Shown here: piece by piece, positions 1 to 11,245 of the stretch
Numbering within the stretch: the stretch's first letter is position 1
Layout of the letters: each line of letters begins with the position of its first letter
Assembly (NCBI GenBank): GCA_948474755.1
Contig: CAOLHI010000021.1
Coordinates: 1,195,426-1,259,425 of the forward strand
Direction: 5' to 3'
From: Ctenosaura bakeri
Taxonomy: Eukaryota > Chordata > Lepidosauria > Squamata > Iguanidae
Length of the DNA stretch: 64,000 nucleotides
The notes under the pieces: model-generated
What the model saw: only the letters and a program-made list of their open reading frames with translations
Databases searched by the model: none
What the model was told of the DNA's origin: nothing
Program-made: the position numbers and the translations under genes

Positions 1-599
1 ACAGGCAGCTGCAGACTGGAACTCGCACTTCACTTAGTCCACTTGACCCTCTGGTGCCTCAGGAGCATGAGGCTGGGCCCATAACCTGTCAGGGTTGGCA
101 GGATTTGGCTCCTCTGAGCATGAGTAGAGTGTAATCTGTGAAGCAAGACTTCACTGCAGCAGAGGGTCCCAGAGAAGCAGAAAAAATTCCAGAGGCTCAT
201 TAAGTAGAACTTAGAGGCTGAATTTATTGCCACACACTAAGATAAGGCTTAGCAAAAACATACCAGCATTCCAGCATTCCAGCAATTAGACAAATAGGAA
301 TAATAGAATATAACGGAGAAAAATCGGGCAGCGTCTCCTCTTACAATAAGTATACTGCCAATAGCATGACAGGTCCAGCTAGGATATCTAACTGGCAGCT
401 GGTCAAGGCAAACAGCATTTTTATGCTACCTTGTCAACCTGAAACAAGTGAGGTGACCCAATCAGTGCTCTGGTGTGTGGCCTTCTCTAATACACAAAAC
501 ATAGCCATAACAATCCTGTTGGCCTTGCACTTCGTTGTCTGGCCACATCGCCTCTTCCCTCTGTCGTCCACTCAGAGGAAAACTTGCCTGCCCAGCAAC
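1..599. other. Unassigned stretch
   Basis: No gene or repeat recognised with confidence. It holds a short tandem GCATTCCA pattern near 265-285. The end at about 599 is where CR1 similarity begins. Short frames on both strands have no recognisable protein features. Confidence 0.4.
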
Positions 600-1867
600 A
601 ACCTTGACAGAAAAATGGGGAAATCACCAAAGAGGAATTTAAAAAAATAGCCAGGATATGTAGAGGAAAGGTCAGAAAAGCTAAAGCACAGAATGAACTC
701 AGCCTTGCCAGAGAGATTAAAAACAATAAAAAGGGCTTTTTAGACATATCCACAGTGAAAGGAAAACAAGGAAATGATAGGGTCGCTGCATGGAGAAGAT
801 GGCCAAGTACTAACAGTGTGCAGAGAAAAAGCAAAACTATTCAACACCTTCTTTGCCCCAGTTTTCTCCCAGAAGGAAAAAAGTACTCAACCCAGGGAGT
901 GGGGATCAGGTGGAGAAGTGACAGAAACTCAGCACAGTATAAATAGAGACGTAGTACAGGAATACCTGTCTACTTTAAATGAATTCAAGTCTCTAGGGCC
1001 AGATGAACTACATCCAAGGATATTTTAAAAACTGGCAGAAGTAATCTCAGAACCATTGGCATTAATATTTGAGAAGTCTTGAAGAACAGGAGAAGTCCCA
1101 GCAGACTAGAGGAGAGCAAATGTTGTCTCCATGTTCAAAAAGGGGAAAAAGGGGACCCAAACAATTATTGCCCAGTCAGCCTGATATCAATACCCAGAAA
1201 GATTCTAGAATAGATCATTAAGCAGACAGTTTGTAATTACTTAGAAAACAATGCTAAGATTACTAAAAGTTAACATGAGTTTCTCAAAAACAAGTCATGC
1301 CAGACTAATCTAATCTCTTTTTTTGATAAGTGTTACAAGCATGATAGATGAAGGGAATGCTGTGGATGTAGCATTTCTTGACTTCAGTAAGGCCTTTGAC
1401 AAAGTTCCCCATGATATTCTTGCAAAGAAGCTAGTAAAATGCATGCTAGACAGGGCTACTGTTAGGTGGATTTGTAATTGGTTGACCAACCGAACCCAAA
1501 GGGTGATCACAAATGGCTGCTTTTCATCCTGGAGAGAAGTGACTAGTGGGGTGCTACAGAGTTCTGTCCTGGGCCCAGTGCTATTCAACATCTTCATCAG
1601 TGACTTGAATGAAGGAGCAGAGGGTATGCTGATCAGATTTGCAGATGACACCAAATTGGGAGGGGTTGCTAATACGCCAGAGGACAGGATCATAATTCAA
1701 AATGACCTTGACAGATTGGAGAGCTGGGCCAAAGTTAACAAAATGAATTTCAACAGAGAGAAATGTAAGGTCTTCCACCTAGGCAGAAAAAACCAAAATG
1801 CATAAATATAGGATGGGAAGCGCCAGGCTAGACAACAGTACGTGTGAAATGGATCTAGGAGTCACAG
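600..1867 (+). mobile_element. CR1-type LINE fragment, degenerate
   Basis: A 5'- and 3'-truncated CR1-like non-LTR retrotransposon. The early part (about 620-1028) reads in broken frames as the linker before the reverse transcriptase (KARKAKAQNELSLARE-like, then AKLFNTFFAPVFSQ and SLGPDELHPRIF). The rest is reverse transcriptase. Frames are interrupted by stops, for example after HPRIF near 1028, so the copy is dead. At about 1868 the sequence switches abruptly to the end of a MITE-1, so the usual CR1 3' tail is missing. CR1 is known from birds, turtles, crocodiles and squamates. Confidence 0.85.
1323..1805 (+). pseudogene. CR1 reverse transcriptase core, remnant ORF2
   Basis: This 160-codon frame carries the palm of a CR1 reverse transcriptase. 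It has FLDFSKAFDKV (residues 18-28, first catalytic Asp region), SVLGPVLFNIFISDL (about 81-95), FADDTKLGG (106-114, the catalytic Asp pair, bases 1638-1649) and NREKCKVFHLGR in the following helical region. The usual PQGSVLGP motif reads LQSSVLGP here, a change expected to damage activity. The frame has no genuine start: it is an internal piece of a longer dead ORF. Function in the live element is target-primed reverse transcription. Here it is a fossil. Confidence 0.85.
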
Positions 1868-1953
1868 CAAGCTGGCTGGTCCCTCCTGAAACTGCAAACC
1901 CCAGGATTCCATAGGATGTTGAAAGTGGAATAATCAATCGTGCTGTAAGACTA
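1868..1953. mobile_element. MITE-1 half element
   Basis: One arm of the MITE-1 foldback family. It reads CTGCAAACCCCAGGATTCC then GGATGTTGAAAGTGG, the reverse complement of the usual left arm. The other arm is absent. The junction with CR1 at 1867/1868 is abrupt. Confidence 0.6.
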
Positions 1954-1990
1954 TAATCAGGGAATGAGGGAGAAGGAAGAAAAAGAAAAA

Positions 1991-2043
<53 letters not shown>

Positions 2044-2084
2044 CAGACAGTACACATACACACACACACACACACACACATATA
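1991..2084. repeat. Compound microsatellite (GATA)n-(CA)n
   Basis: About 13 uninterrupted GATA units, then ACAG units, then about 12 CA units. GATA/CA arrays are common in squamates. The repeat gives rise to spurious frames such as strings of YLSI. Confidence 0.95.
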
Positions 2085-2510
2085 CGCACATAGATATACG
2101 CACATAGATAGATATAAAGGATACTGACACTAGGGGCAGAGAAACTCAAGAAGAGTCAACTATGTAGTATAGTACTAGAAAATGAAGAGCTTAGAGGAAG
2201 AACTTGTAAAGAAAAGAATAATAGATTGTAGTTAAATCTAAAGTAAGAATGATATTGTGATACAAAGGTAAATGTCTCGTTTCTTTTTTCATTTTATTGA
2301 TATTTTTTAAGTTAATGGATATATGCACTGTTACACTGAAATAAACATATATGCACTGTTGATGGCGTGATATTAAGATCATATGTAAATTCAGTGAAAA
2401 TTATGATGAAAGAAAGGAAAGGAACATATGGAACCTGATACAAATCAAGGCAGTTAGCTAATGGAGGTTTGAACCTTCTCTCCCACCAGTGGCAACTTGT
2501 GGCTGCCTAA
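2085..2510. other. Unassigned AT-rich stretch
   Basis: AT-rich sequence with no recognised element. The final TAA (2508-2510) is a likely target duplication for the next MITE. Confidence 0.4.
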
Positions 2511-2710
2511 GACCACTTCCACGCTACACTGCTATAATGCTATTAGTCCACTTTCAACATCCTATGGAATCCTGGGGTTTGCAGTTTAGAGAGGGGCCTT
2601 TAGAATTTTCAGCCAGAGAGCTCTTGGGCCTTGGTAAACTATAAACCCCAGAATTCCACAGGATGTTGAAAATATAATAATAGCACTGTAAGTGTAGTGT
2701 GGAAATGGCC
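2511..2710. mobile_element. MITE-1 copy
   Basis: A 200-bp foldback element. The left end is GACCACTTCCACGC and the right end GTGTGGAAATGGCC, imperfect inverted termini. Both arms carry the ATTCCACTTTCAACATCC / GGATGTTGAAA pair. Flanks are TAA on the left and CAA on the right, close to the 3-bp TWA duplication of PIF/Harbinger elements. No coding capacity. Confidence 0.75.
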
Positions 2711-3437
2711 CAACTCAATGAGACGTAGAATCCCTTCCAGGTTTTAGTCTGCAGTCCATAGTGCTGAAACAATTGCGGAGACAGGGTTCGGTATCTTAGA
2801 TATTTCCTTTACAGGGCATACTGAAACTCAAAGCATATTCCGTGTCCTTCTGCCACCAGTACCACCAGCCACTGCTTTTCCTCTTCCATTTTCCTTCCAG
2901 AATTCCACTCCCTGCTGTCCAGCTGCTTTTAAAAAAATCCCAGTGGTTTCATTCAGCTGTCTGTACGTGCTAGTCACATTCGGTCTGCACTGGCTGTTAC
3001 TTGTCCACATTGTGCGTGAATAGATTCTTTACCTCTGAAGTAGACACAGTTGGAAGGAGTCAGTTATTCACCGTGTGGTTTCTGAGGCAGCTTTTCAGCA
3101 ACCCTGCAAAGATCTGAACCTTGATTCTATCCACAGCTACATTGGGAAAGACCTCTGAATCTCTGTGTATGTTTTGCCAGGCTTCTAAAACTGTTTTCCC
3201 AGTTGTCCTTGGTTACCAAGTTAACGTAGCTGTATTGCCTTTCTCTGTGGGTAGAATTGTCAGCATCTGCACAGTTTTTGATGTTTCAAAAATGCAAACT
3301 TCCTTGCTTATTCTATCCAGACCATAAATTCTATACATCTAACTGTTCTTTCATCCAAGGACTATATAATCTTTCCCCACTCATAGCTATTCCTCACCTT
3401 TCTTCTCCTCCTGTTCTTCATTCTCAGGAGCGTGGCT
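2711..3437. other. Unassigned stretch
   Basis: No element or exon recognised. The frame at 3121-3327 (68 codons) shows no family motif. Confidence 0.4.
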
Positions 3438-3634
3438 GTAGTTGTTGTTGCTGTTGTTGTGTACCTTCGAGTCATTTCCAACTTATGGTGTCCCTAAAGT
3501 GACCTCATGGGGTTTTCTGGGGATGAGAGTGTTGTGCCCAGGTAGGTTTCCAAGGCCAAGTGGGGAATCAAACTCTGATCTCCAGGGCCATGGTCCAGAG
3601 TCATAGTCAAGCCACTACACCATGCTAGCTCTGT
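3438..3634 (-). mobile_element. SINE-A copy, minus strand
   Basis: Read on the minus strand it starts with a tRNA-like head (AGCTAGCATGGTGTAGTGGC, A-box-like) near 3634. It has a decayed B-box region, and ends in a GTTGTTGTTG complement, the ACA-rich tail, at about 3441. The SINE-A name is local. It is a tRNA-derived, Pol III type SINE, presumably moved by a LINE partner. Confidence 0.8.
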
Positions 3635-4387
3635 AATGGGGGCGGAAAGGAGGACATTGTCCCCCAAAATAATTATTCCTCTCAAATGAATTTTTGTTTC
3701 AGTCTTCAAATATCATATATTTCTGTAACTCAAACTTCAGTTCAGCATTTAGAAGTACAGTTTGGGCAGGAAAAGAAAGTGGGCAAAAAAAGTGAGCAAG
3801 AGAATGCAAAAACAGCAAATATGAAGAGGTCTGGGTGAGAATAATTTTTAGTGTCTTGCTTCCTGCAATGCTAGACATTTGGGAACTAAAGGAAAAAAAT
3901 TATTGGAGGTCAAGATCCTTATTTGGAGACAGTGCTTACACTTTTTCTGTTGCTGATGCTACCTCCCCCTCCTCCTCTTTTTCTTCTCTGCACCATTCAA
4001 AAACAGATCTCCCTCCAGAACATTTGGCAAACACTAGAAAACATGGCTCATATAAAGACTGTACAAAAGCACTTATTCAAGGATAAATTCTCTCTTTCTT
4101 CCCTTGGAAGAACTCAAGAGAAACGGATCAAGTGTAGAAATGAATACATGGAGAATGGGAGAGACAGGCTTACATATGCTTGCTCCACACTTGACTTCTA
4201 TGGGTTCAAGGTTTTGTCTGCAGCATGCGTGCAACTGAATGTGCGGATGTGTACTGTATACAGATACCGCTTCACCAATGATACTGTAGAGCTTGAAAAT
4301 GTGGGAAATGAGGCAAACAAAATTATGAAGGGGGTGGGACTGCACTCCAACATTATAATGGTTGGAGTTGCTACCTTTGAAAAAAGA
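3635..4387. other. Unassigned stretch
   Basis: No recognised repeat. A 157-codon frame (3923-4396, plus) has a proline/leucine-rich start from a CCTCCTCCT run and no domain signature, and it runs into the neighbouring CR1 tail, so I treat it as chance. Confidence 0.4.
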
Positions 4388-5167
4388 GAATCATAGAATC
4401 ATAGAATCATAGAGTTGGAAGAGACCCCAGGGGCCATCGAATCCAACCCCTTGCTATGCAGGAACACCCATTAAAGCATTTCCAGCAGGTGGCTATCCAG
4501 CCTCTGCTTAAAAACCTCCAAAGAAGGAGACTCAACACACTCCAAGGCAGCATATTTCACTGCCAGACAGCTCTGACCATCAGGAAGTTCTTCCTGAGGT
4601 TCAAGTGGAATCTCCTTTCCTGCAGCTTGAATCCATTGCTCCTTGTCCTAGTCTCTGGAGCGGTAGAGAACAAGCCAGTTCCCTCCTCAACGTGACATCC
4701 CTTCAAATATTTAAACATGGCTATCATGTCCCCTCTTAACCTTCTCTTCTGCAGACTAAACATACCCAGCTCCCTAAACCGTTCTTCATAGGGCATGGCT
4801 TCCAGACCCGTCACCATTTTGGTTGCCCTCCTCTGGGCACGTTCCAGCTTGTCGACATCCTTCTTGAATTGAGGTGCCCAGAACTGGACACAGTATTCCA
4901 AATGAGGCCTAACCAATGCAGAATAGAGTGGTACCATTACCTCCCTCAATCTAGACACCATATTCCTATTGATGCAACCAAGAATCGCATTGGCTTTCTT
5001 GGCTGCCACGTCACACTGCTGACTCATGTTCAGTTTGTGACCTACCAAGACTCCTAGATCCTTTTCACACGTACTGCTATCCAGCCACACGTCCCCCATC
5101 CTATACTTGTGACTTTCATTTTTTCTGCCCAAGTGCAGGACCCTACATTTCTCCCTGTTGAAAGCAA
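4388..5167 (-). mobile_element. CR1-type LINE, 5'-truncated, minus strand
   Basis: The left edge starts with the GAATCATAGAATCATAGA complement of the CR1 3' tail. The body then runs to about 5167, where CR1 similarity stops, so it is 5'-truncated as is normal for CR1. The frame inside is still open over most of its length, which suggests a younger copy than the one at 600. The 3' UTR covers about 4388-4556. Confidence 0.9.
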
Positions 5168-5264
5168 GTGGGGACATGACAGAAGGACTAGACATACTGG
5201 AATCTGGTGCCAACCCATGAATGGTGGAAGATTCAGGACAGAGGAAAGGAAATACTTTTTTCAC
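4557..5264 (-). pseudogene. CR1 ORF2 C-terminal remnant, 235 codons open
   Basis: The frame carries FNREKCRVLHLGRKN, then VLVGHKLNMSQQCDVAAKKA, then [18 protein letters not shown], then [18 protein letters not shown] and a stop after FLMVRAVWQ. This is the thumb and C-terminal region of CR1 reverse transcriptase. The first ~30 residues (MKKVFPFLCPESS...) are flanking sequence read by chance, so the apparent Met start is not real. The catalytic FADD block is missing by truncation, so the piece cannot act alone. Confidence 0.85.
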
Positions 5265-5321
5265 ACAGCACAGAGTTCAACTATGGAATCCATTCCATGG
5301 TATTTGCTTTCACATGTGATC

Positions 5322-5640
5322 ACCACCAAATTGTTGTTGTCGTTTGTTGTCATTTGCTGTCACTTTAGCCTTATGGATGTAACAGAACTCCAAGAACCCT
5401 AATCATCAACTCCCTGCTCAGGTTTTACAAATTGAGTGCCATGCCCTCCTTGAATGAATCAATCCACTTGTAATTTGGTCTCCCTCTTTTCCTATTGCCT
5501 TTCATTTTGCACAACATTATCATCTTTTCCAATAAGTCACATAATCTCCTGATATGTTCAAAGTACAACAACCTCAGTTTTAGTCATCTTCACTTATAGT
5601 GACAGTTCAGGTTGATTTTCTCTAGAAATCAGGCAGACTT
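5322..5640 (-). mobile_element. RTE/Bov-B-like LINE 3' end, minus strand
   Basis: The reverse complement matches the LINE 3' regions at 29749 and 31162. All share a stretch like TTGGAAAAGATGATAATG..., then GGAAAAGAGGGAGACCAAAT, then GTGGATTGATTCA. It ends near 5322-5350 in an ACAACAA-rich tail. The frame is broken. The clade assignment comes from the related frame GHIMRRPDSLEKTIMLG at 31170 and is uncertain. Confidence 0.65.
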
Positions 5641-5739
5641 TTAAAAAGATTGAAAAATTTAAAGAGAACAAGGCTATTAGTGGATACTAGTCACAATCAG
5701 GCTGTCTGATAAAATTATCAGCAGATGCTACTCCAAGAC

Positions 5740-5925
5740 CACAAGCAGCATAGCTCTGAACATCAGCCTCTGTAGAACAACAGCAGATGACTCTTGTCCT
5801 CATGTTCTGCTTGGGAGATTCCTATAGACACCTAGTCGGACACCACTAGAAACAAAGTTATGGATTAGGCAGGCCTTAAGTCTGATCCAGCAAGGTTCTT
5901 CTGCACAACTGATATTCTGCAAAAA
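5740..5925 (-). repeat. Possible LINE-derived interspersed repeat
   Basis: The right part reads, on the minus strand, AGAACCTTGCTGGATCAGAC, resembling a phrase I recall from common squamate LINE-derived repeats. No second copy in this window confirms it, so family and borders are uncertain. Confidence 0.3.
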
Positions 5926-6246
5926 TTGAGGGCTCTGGGCATATAGGGAGCCTTGTATGTTCAGGCATACTCTGGACACCTGAAGCACCCTTCCATCACC
6001 ACTAATGTTTATTCTGACACTATATGATCCCTCTACCCAGGGTTTCTGAAAGCCAGCATGATGCAGTGAACACAGCAGATCTGTACAACTGGCAATGCAC
6101 TAAGCTGATCACAGCTAACTATCAGTCATGTATGTCTTGGTAATTAAACCACCAATACAGTAGGAAGTCATTAGGCGCAATGGAGGATGGGAATAGATAG
6201 ACAACTTCTGGCATTTCTCAACTTGTCTTTCATAAATCTATACTCA

Positions 6247-6728
6247 GGCCCTTTCCACACCACCACCCCAAACCACCATGGGGACAGAAGAAGGACAGGA
6301 CCAAAACAACAGTTCCTTCCTCTGTCCCTAAGAAGCACAATCACAGATTAAATCATTGACACACAATAGTGCCACCATCCCAGGCTTACCTGGTCTGCAG
6401 AAGGTCCAGAAGCACAATGGCTGCACTTCCTGCTCCAGCACAGCCCGGAAAAATACCTGGCTGCACTGCAGAAGAGAGAGCTGGGACCATCATGTTTCCT
6501 TTATCACAGAGCCAACAGTGCAGAGGGGAGCACTCCTGTCATGGTCCCCTCCCGGCAGCAGCGATGCCGGGTTCCCCGCCAGATGCCACTGGGGTTTGTA
6601 GTTTACTGAGCCCAAAGAGCTTTCTGGCTGAGAATTCAAAATGCCCCCCTGTAAATTGCAAACCCTAGGATTCCATAGGATGTTGAAAGTAGAATAACAG
6701 CACTACAACAGTGTAGTGCGGAAAGTCC
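6247..6728. mobile_element. Composite MITE with MITE-2 left end and MITE-1-like right end
   Basis: The left terminus GGCCCTTTCCACAC is of MITE-2 type. The interior (6340-6470) matches the stretch at 10968-11100 (TTACCTGGTCTGCAGAAGGT and GATTAAATCATTGA). The right part (6655-6728) is MITE-1-like, ending GTGTAGTGCGGAAAG. It may be a recombinant or a longer relative joining the two families. The flanks TCA and TAT do not form a clear duplication. Confidence 0.6.
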
Positions 6729-6833
6729 TATAGATTTGCACTTGTGCATTTACATCTTTTCTGCATATGCTTTCCAGCTCCTCTCCACTGAAATATGGGT
6801 TTTAGGATCTTAAGGCTGCATGAAAAGTCCTGT

Positions 6834-6861
6834 TTATATATATATATATATATACACACAT

Positions 6862-6892
<31 letters not shown>

Positions 6893-6911
6893 TACATACA
6901 TACATACATAC
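6834..6911. repeat. Compound microsatellite (TA)n-(CATA)n-(CA)n
   Basis: About ten TA units, five CATA units, a CA run and again CATA units. Predicted frames over it are artefacts. Confidence 0.95.
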
Positions 6912-7309
6912 TTGTGAGAAAGAAATCCAGTGTGAATGTGTTGTATATTGCACAAATGCCAATGGTTTGGTGGATACTGGTGTGTGTTTTCATTTCCTGC
7001 TGGCTTTTAGTGTGAGACTACTAATATATCACAAGGATATATTCTGGCACAAAATGATTAAAATGTCAGGAGAATGCAGAGATTGTGAGAAAACGTAAAG
7101 GAAATTCATGTAAGCATTGGTCTTAAAATATTCATCAAAAGTATGACAGATTTCAGACTGCCTGCCAGAATTTTTGGCTGGGATTACAAAATGCTAGAAA
7201 GACAGGATTTAATCCAAATCCTGGTGTGTGTGTGTGTATGTAACTGTGGCACTTTTGTGCTTGATTACTCATCATGTTGAATAAGAAATAGCTCAGTTCA
7301 GATAAGGCA

Positions 7310-7489
7310 GGCCATTTCCGCACTATCCTGTTATAGCACGATGATTCCACTTTCAACATCCTCTGGAATCCTGGAGTTTGCAGTTTTGGGAGGGGCCAGG
7401 CGGCCCCTCCCAAAACTGCAAACTCCAGGATTCCAGAGGATGTTGAAAGTGGAATCATCGTGCTATAACAGTCTAGTGTGGAAATGGCC
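7310..7489. mobile_element. Near-perfect palindromic MITE-1
   Basis: Two 88-bp arms (7310-7397 and 7402-7489) around a 4-base loop AGGC. I count three mismatches over the 88 positions, all in the outer 20 bases. The ends are GGCCATTTCCGCAC and GTGTGGAAATGGCC. Other MITE-1 copies here have an unpaired or divergent middle, so this one is unusual. Flanking 3-mers are GCA and GTA, so any duplication is imperfect. Confidence 0.9.
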
Positions 7490-7898
7490 GTAGAAATGGA
7501 GAGGATGGATGAATGCCAATCAGCCCAGATACCGGAGTTCTCAATGGGCCTAAACTTTCTGGAACAGGCTTTATCAACCAGGAGTGCTCCTCAATCCACG
7601 TATTCATTCAGGTGTTATCAACAGCCAACAGTACATCCTTCCCTCACTAGCTAATATATCTTCTCTAAGGGCTTTGTCGTTGTCTTGCACAGCAATGTAG
7701 TGATAAATTTTGAACTGCGCATATTCTTCCTGTCCATTCCCACAGCTGTGCTTCCCCAAAAAAGTCCAAAAGTGCAGAGTGTAGATGTCAAAATCCACCA
7801 CAAGCTACTGTGAAGATTCAGATGGAACAAGGGGATGGGAAACACTGATGTTCTTGCTAATGAAAAAGGCTCAGCATTTCAACGCCCTGAGCTTTGGC
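7490..7898. other. Unassigned stretch
   Basis: No repeat or exon recognised. The minus frames at 7604-7845 are short and overlap one another. Confidence 0.35.
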
Positions 7899-8028
7899 CA
7901 TGTGTTCAGGGGCTACCCTTTATACAATGTGTTATAGTAGTAGAGCTGAAAGCTGATTAGAAGACCAGGGGGTACATTGAACCTGACTACTGTAACGTAT
8001 TGTATAAAGGGTAGCCCTTGAACACATG
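7899..8028. repeat. Foldback with 39-bp arms
   Basis: Arms 7899-7937 and 7990-8028 are reverse complements with a few differences. The core GGCTACCCTTTATACAAT is matched by ATTGTATAAAGGGTAGCC. The spacer is about 52 bp. It is consistent with a small MITE. No other copy is seen in the window and no clear target duplication. Confidence 0.75.
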
Positions 8029-8397
8029 ACAGAAACATCAATTAGGAGATCCTAATGTAGAACATCCAGCAATAGAGGTGCTTCCTTCCCCAACACAACA
8101 AGGGAAAGAGCCTGGTACCCTGAGAAAGACAGATGGGTGTCCCTCACACTCCCTTCCCCAGGGATCCAGTTGGGTACAAAGGAGAGCGTTCCTCTTGCAC
8201 TCCCTTCTCAGCAAAGGTGCTGCCAGGATTGCAACAAGAGAGTGCCAGTGTCGTCATGCAGAAATGGTGTTAAGAGGCTGCATTCCTATAAGACCAGTCC
8301 TTTATTATCTTTATTGCCAACGCTAATGAACTTCTTTCTGAGTTTTATGGGGCCAGGTATAATTGAATAATGCAAACACAATCACAATTTATATCCA

Positions 8398-8457
8398 GAT
8401 AGGTAGGTAGGTAGGCAGGCAGGCAGGCTGGCAGGCAGGCAGGCAGGCAGGCAGGCA

Positions 8458-8489
<32 letters not shown>
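8398..8489. repeat. Compound microsatellite (GGTA)n-(GGCA)n-(CA)n
   Basis: GGTA units give way to about 12 GGCA units with one GGCT variant, then 14 or more CA units. Confidence 0.95.
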
Positions 8490-8491
<2 letters not shown>

Positions 8492-9465
8492 TTTAACATC
8501 AGTACAACAAATTGTATATTAAAGTTGACACATATGCACTATCCCAAATGTTCCATGCATTCAGTGAGGTGCCAATGCAGAGCTTGCTTGCAGACCCTTG
8601 CCACACTTGGATGCAATCCCATAGCCCTTATTTAAACTGAAAAGGGCCTGATTCTTATCTCTAGCAACTACAGCTCTTCTCCTCTCCAGGTCTAACCTAT
8701 TTCTGAACTTACCTAGTAAGAACAACCCCTTCTTTAGGGTTTCCCCATCCACTAGACTGAACCAACAACTTAAAGGGGTTGTACTATGTTTTCAGGCCAA
8801 GTTCAACATGCCAGCATTGATTTTCAAAGACTTACACATGGAGTGCCTTCATCTTTGATGTACGCCTCCTCTTTATCCTGGTAGCTGGAGGTCAACAACA
8901 GAGACACAACTTCAGATGTCAATATGCCTTACTGTACTATGGGAATTCCTTCTTAAAGGAGATCCACTAAGGCACTTCCATTATGATCTTCAGGTGGCAC
9001 AATAAAATGTGCTTTTTCTATCAAGCCTTCTGAAAATATCAAACTCATTGCACCTGTCTTTTTAGTGCACTCTCTGTTTTTGTAATTTTACTTTTTTTGT
9101 TAATGTTGCGGTGATTGAAGAGCTGTTAAATTTTATTGCTTTGATGATGTTTTGTTTTATTACCAGCTTGTTTTATTTTATTGGGCATATTGTCTTGCGT
9201 CCTAATCACTGCTTGCAAGCCACAGCAACAGGGTGCCCAGAAATAGAAATTGAAATAAAAATAAAGAGGAACTAAACAGCAACACAAATTGCTTCAACCC
9301 ACTGCTCAGTATTACTCAAGGTACTTTTCAGTGCACCGGTGGCTTCCAAATTGTGCAGTGCCAGGAACCCTGGAGTTCCTTGGAAGCTTATTATTAAATG
9401 GTGGGCAACATGGTCAGAATAATAGTTGGCCTGCCTTCATTAACCATACTTCAGTTTCCATGTCA
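8490..9465. other. Mostly unassigned; possible LINE 3' tail near 9040-9270
   Basis: No exon is seen. The T-rich part from about 9040 ending GAAATTGAAATAAAAATAAA near 9265 resembles the 3' tails of L2/CR1-like LINEs on the plus strand. This is weak, since no coding motif precedes it. Confidence 0.3.
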
Positions 9466-9655
9466 GTGGGGCAATGAATCCACTCCAGGGTTTAGTCCAA
9501 ACTTTTAAAAAGTTATCCAAGGCGCTGAACATATTTGCAAGATTGGGTTCAGTACATTGGGTAGGTTCTTTAAAGTTCATACTAACCCCTAGACCAGATT
9601 CATTAATCCCCTGACCGACAAGCCACTGCTGATGTTTTAAGGGTACAGGAGATCT
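9466..9655. repeat. Repeat C copy
   Basis: Shares phrases with 60726-60920, 38300-38560 and 28510-28566: AATCCACTCCAGGGTTTAG, TATCCAAGG, and CCTTTAAAGTTCATACTAA. A dispersed family I cannot name. No coding potential seen. It ends where a CR1 begins at about 9660. Confidence 0.65.
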
Positions 9656-9659
9656 CCTC

Positions 9660-10256
9660 CAAAGCCAATGCAATTCCAGGCTGCATTAACAGGAGTACAG
9701 TGCCTAGGTCAAGGGAAGTGATACTTCCACTCTATTCTGCTTTGGTCAGGCCCCACCTGAAATACCGTGTCTAGTTCTGGGCATCACAGTTCAGGAAGGA
9801 TATTGACAAGCTGGAACATGTTCAGAGGTGGGTGACCAAAATGGTAGAAGGCCAGGAAACCAGGCCACCTGAGGAGTGGCATAGGGAGCTAAGTATGTTT
9901 AGCCTGGAGAAGAGAAGGTTAAGAGGCATAGCTATGTTTAAATATTTGAAGGGATGTCAAATGGAGGATGGAGCAAGCCTATTTTCTGCTGCTCCAGAGA
10001 CTAGGACATGGAGCAATGACTTACAACTTCAGGAAAAGAGATTCCATCTAAACATTAGGAAGAAATTCCTAATGGTGAGAGCAGTTTGACAGTAGAATAT
10101 ACTTCCTGGCAGTGTGATGGAGTCTCTTTCTTTGGAGATTTTTAAACAGAAACTGGATAGCCATCTATTGGCATGCTTTGATGGTGTGTTCCTGCATGGC
10201 AGGGAATTGGTCTCAACGGCCCTTCTGGTCTCTTCCAGCTCTATGATTCTAATATA
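9660..10256 (+). mobile_element. CR1-type LINE 3' part
   Basis: 5'-truncated CR1 on the plus strand. It holds the C-terminal coding part ([24 protein letters not shown]) followed by the 3' UTR with GGAGTCTC...TTTGGAGATTTTTAAACAGA, ending in CTCTATGATTCTAATA. The frame is broken upstream of 9832. Confidence 0.9.
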
Positions 10257-10742
10257 GGTGAATGGTGAGAGGTCCCAGAAGAAGTGCATGTCCTAAAAAG
10301 CACTTCAGGACCTGATGTTAGAAAGTTGCCTTTTGAAAGTCATTCATTTCCATTTCTATTTGCAGCGTCTGAAAGGTCACTCATTGTCATTACTCATAAA
10401 GATGTACTTTTCAAAAACATTAGCTCATTATCATTGCTCCCTGCAGTGCCTGTTTATCATTTAAGGATTGTCCCATGCCCTGAGGTTTCTGGGCCAAAAC
10501 CTGAAGCCTAGAGATGGCCATTGCTGATATCTTTAAGCATCATGCACCTAGAACCAATCACAGTTGCTCACAGCTTGCCATTCAGACACATATAGAGAAA
10601 ATATATTTTCCTCTGTGGAAACTAAAACAAAAATCTTACTGAGAAGTGCTGCTCCCAGATAAAGGTGAAATGTGAGGATTATTCTTTTGCACTGACTTAA
10701 GGACACAGTGTAAGGCACACTAAAACTTATCCTACTCACTTT
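10257..10742. other. Unassigned stretch
   Basis: Nothing recognised. The minus-strand 130-codon frame (10548-10940) spans this and the next element and shows no domain. Confidence 0.4.
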
Positions 10743-11245
10743 TAGCCAGAAAGTGGATGCAGAACAGAGTGGAGGGTGAGCCCTGGCAGTACAACAACTG
10801 GGAGAGAAGGAGGAAGTTGACTCCCTTTCTGTACCACCCTCCCAACCTGCCATGGGGATGGGAGAAGGAGAGGACAATGCCAGGATGCTTCCAGGACAAT
10901 GCCAGGACGATGCCAGGACAGTTCTGCATGACATCATCACAGTCCCATCCTTCTCTCATCTCCAGGCAGCACAATCATGGATTAAATCATTGATGAAATT
11001 TCTCCATCAGTGACCCATGATCACACTGCCATCCCAGACTTACCTGGTCTGCAGAAGGTCCAGAAGTGCAATGGATGCACTTCCTGCCTCAGCACAGCCT
11101 GGGAAAGCCATGCTGCAGAAAGGAGAGGCAGGGCCACTGCACTTCCTTCATTGTGGAGCCAGCTGGTGTGGAGGGGAACGCTCCCATCACACTCCCCTCT
11201 CAGCAGTACCAATGCCAGGATCCCTATGGGACACCGCTGAGAAAA
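10743..11245. mobile_element. MITE interior related to 6247-6728
   Basis: Shares with 6340-6470 the phrases GATTAAATCATTGA, TTACCTGGTCTGCAGAAGGT and GCACTTCCTGC. It contains a short tandem of an AGGACAATGCC-type unit, about four units at 10874-10925. Terminal inverted repeats were not found, so the ends are uncertain. Confidence 0.5.

Noticed and set aside
1991..2149. Frames with repeated YLSI/SIYL residues
   Set aside because: Direct translation of the GATA microsatellite.
3923..4396. 157-codon frame with proline-rich start
   Set aside because: Runs into the CR1 tail. The proline run comes from a CCTCCT tract.
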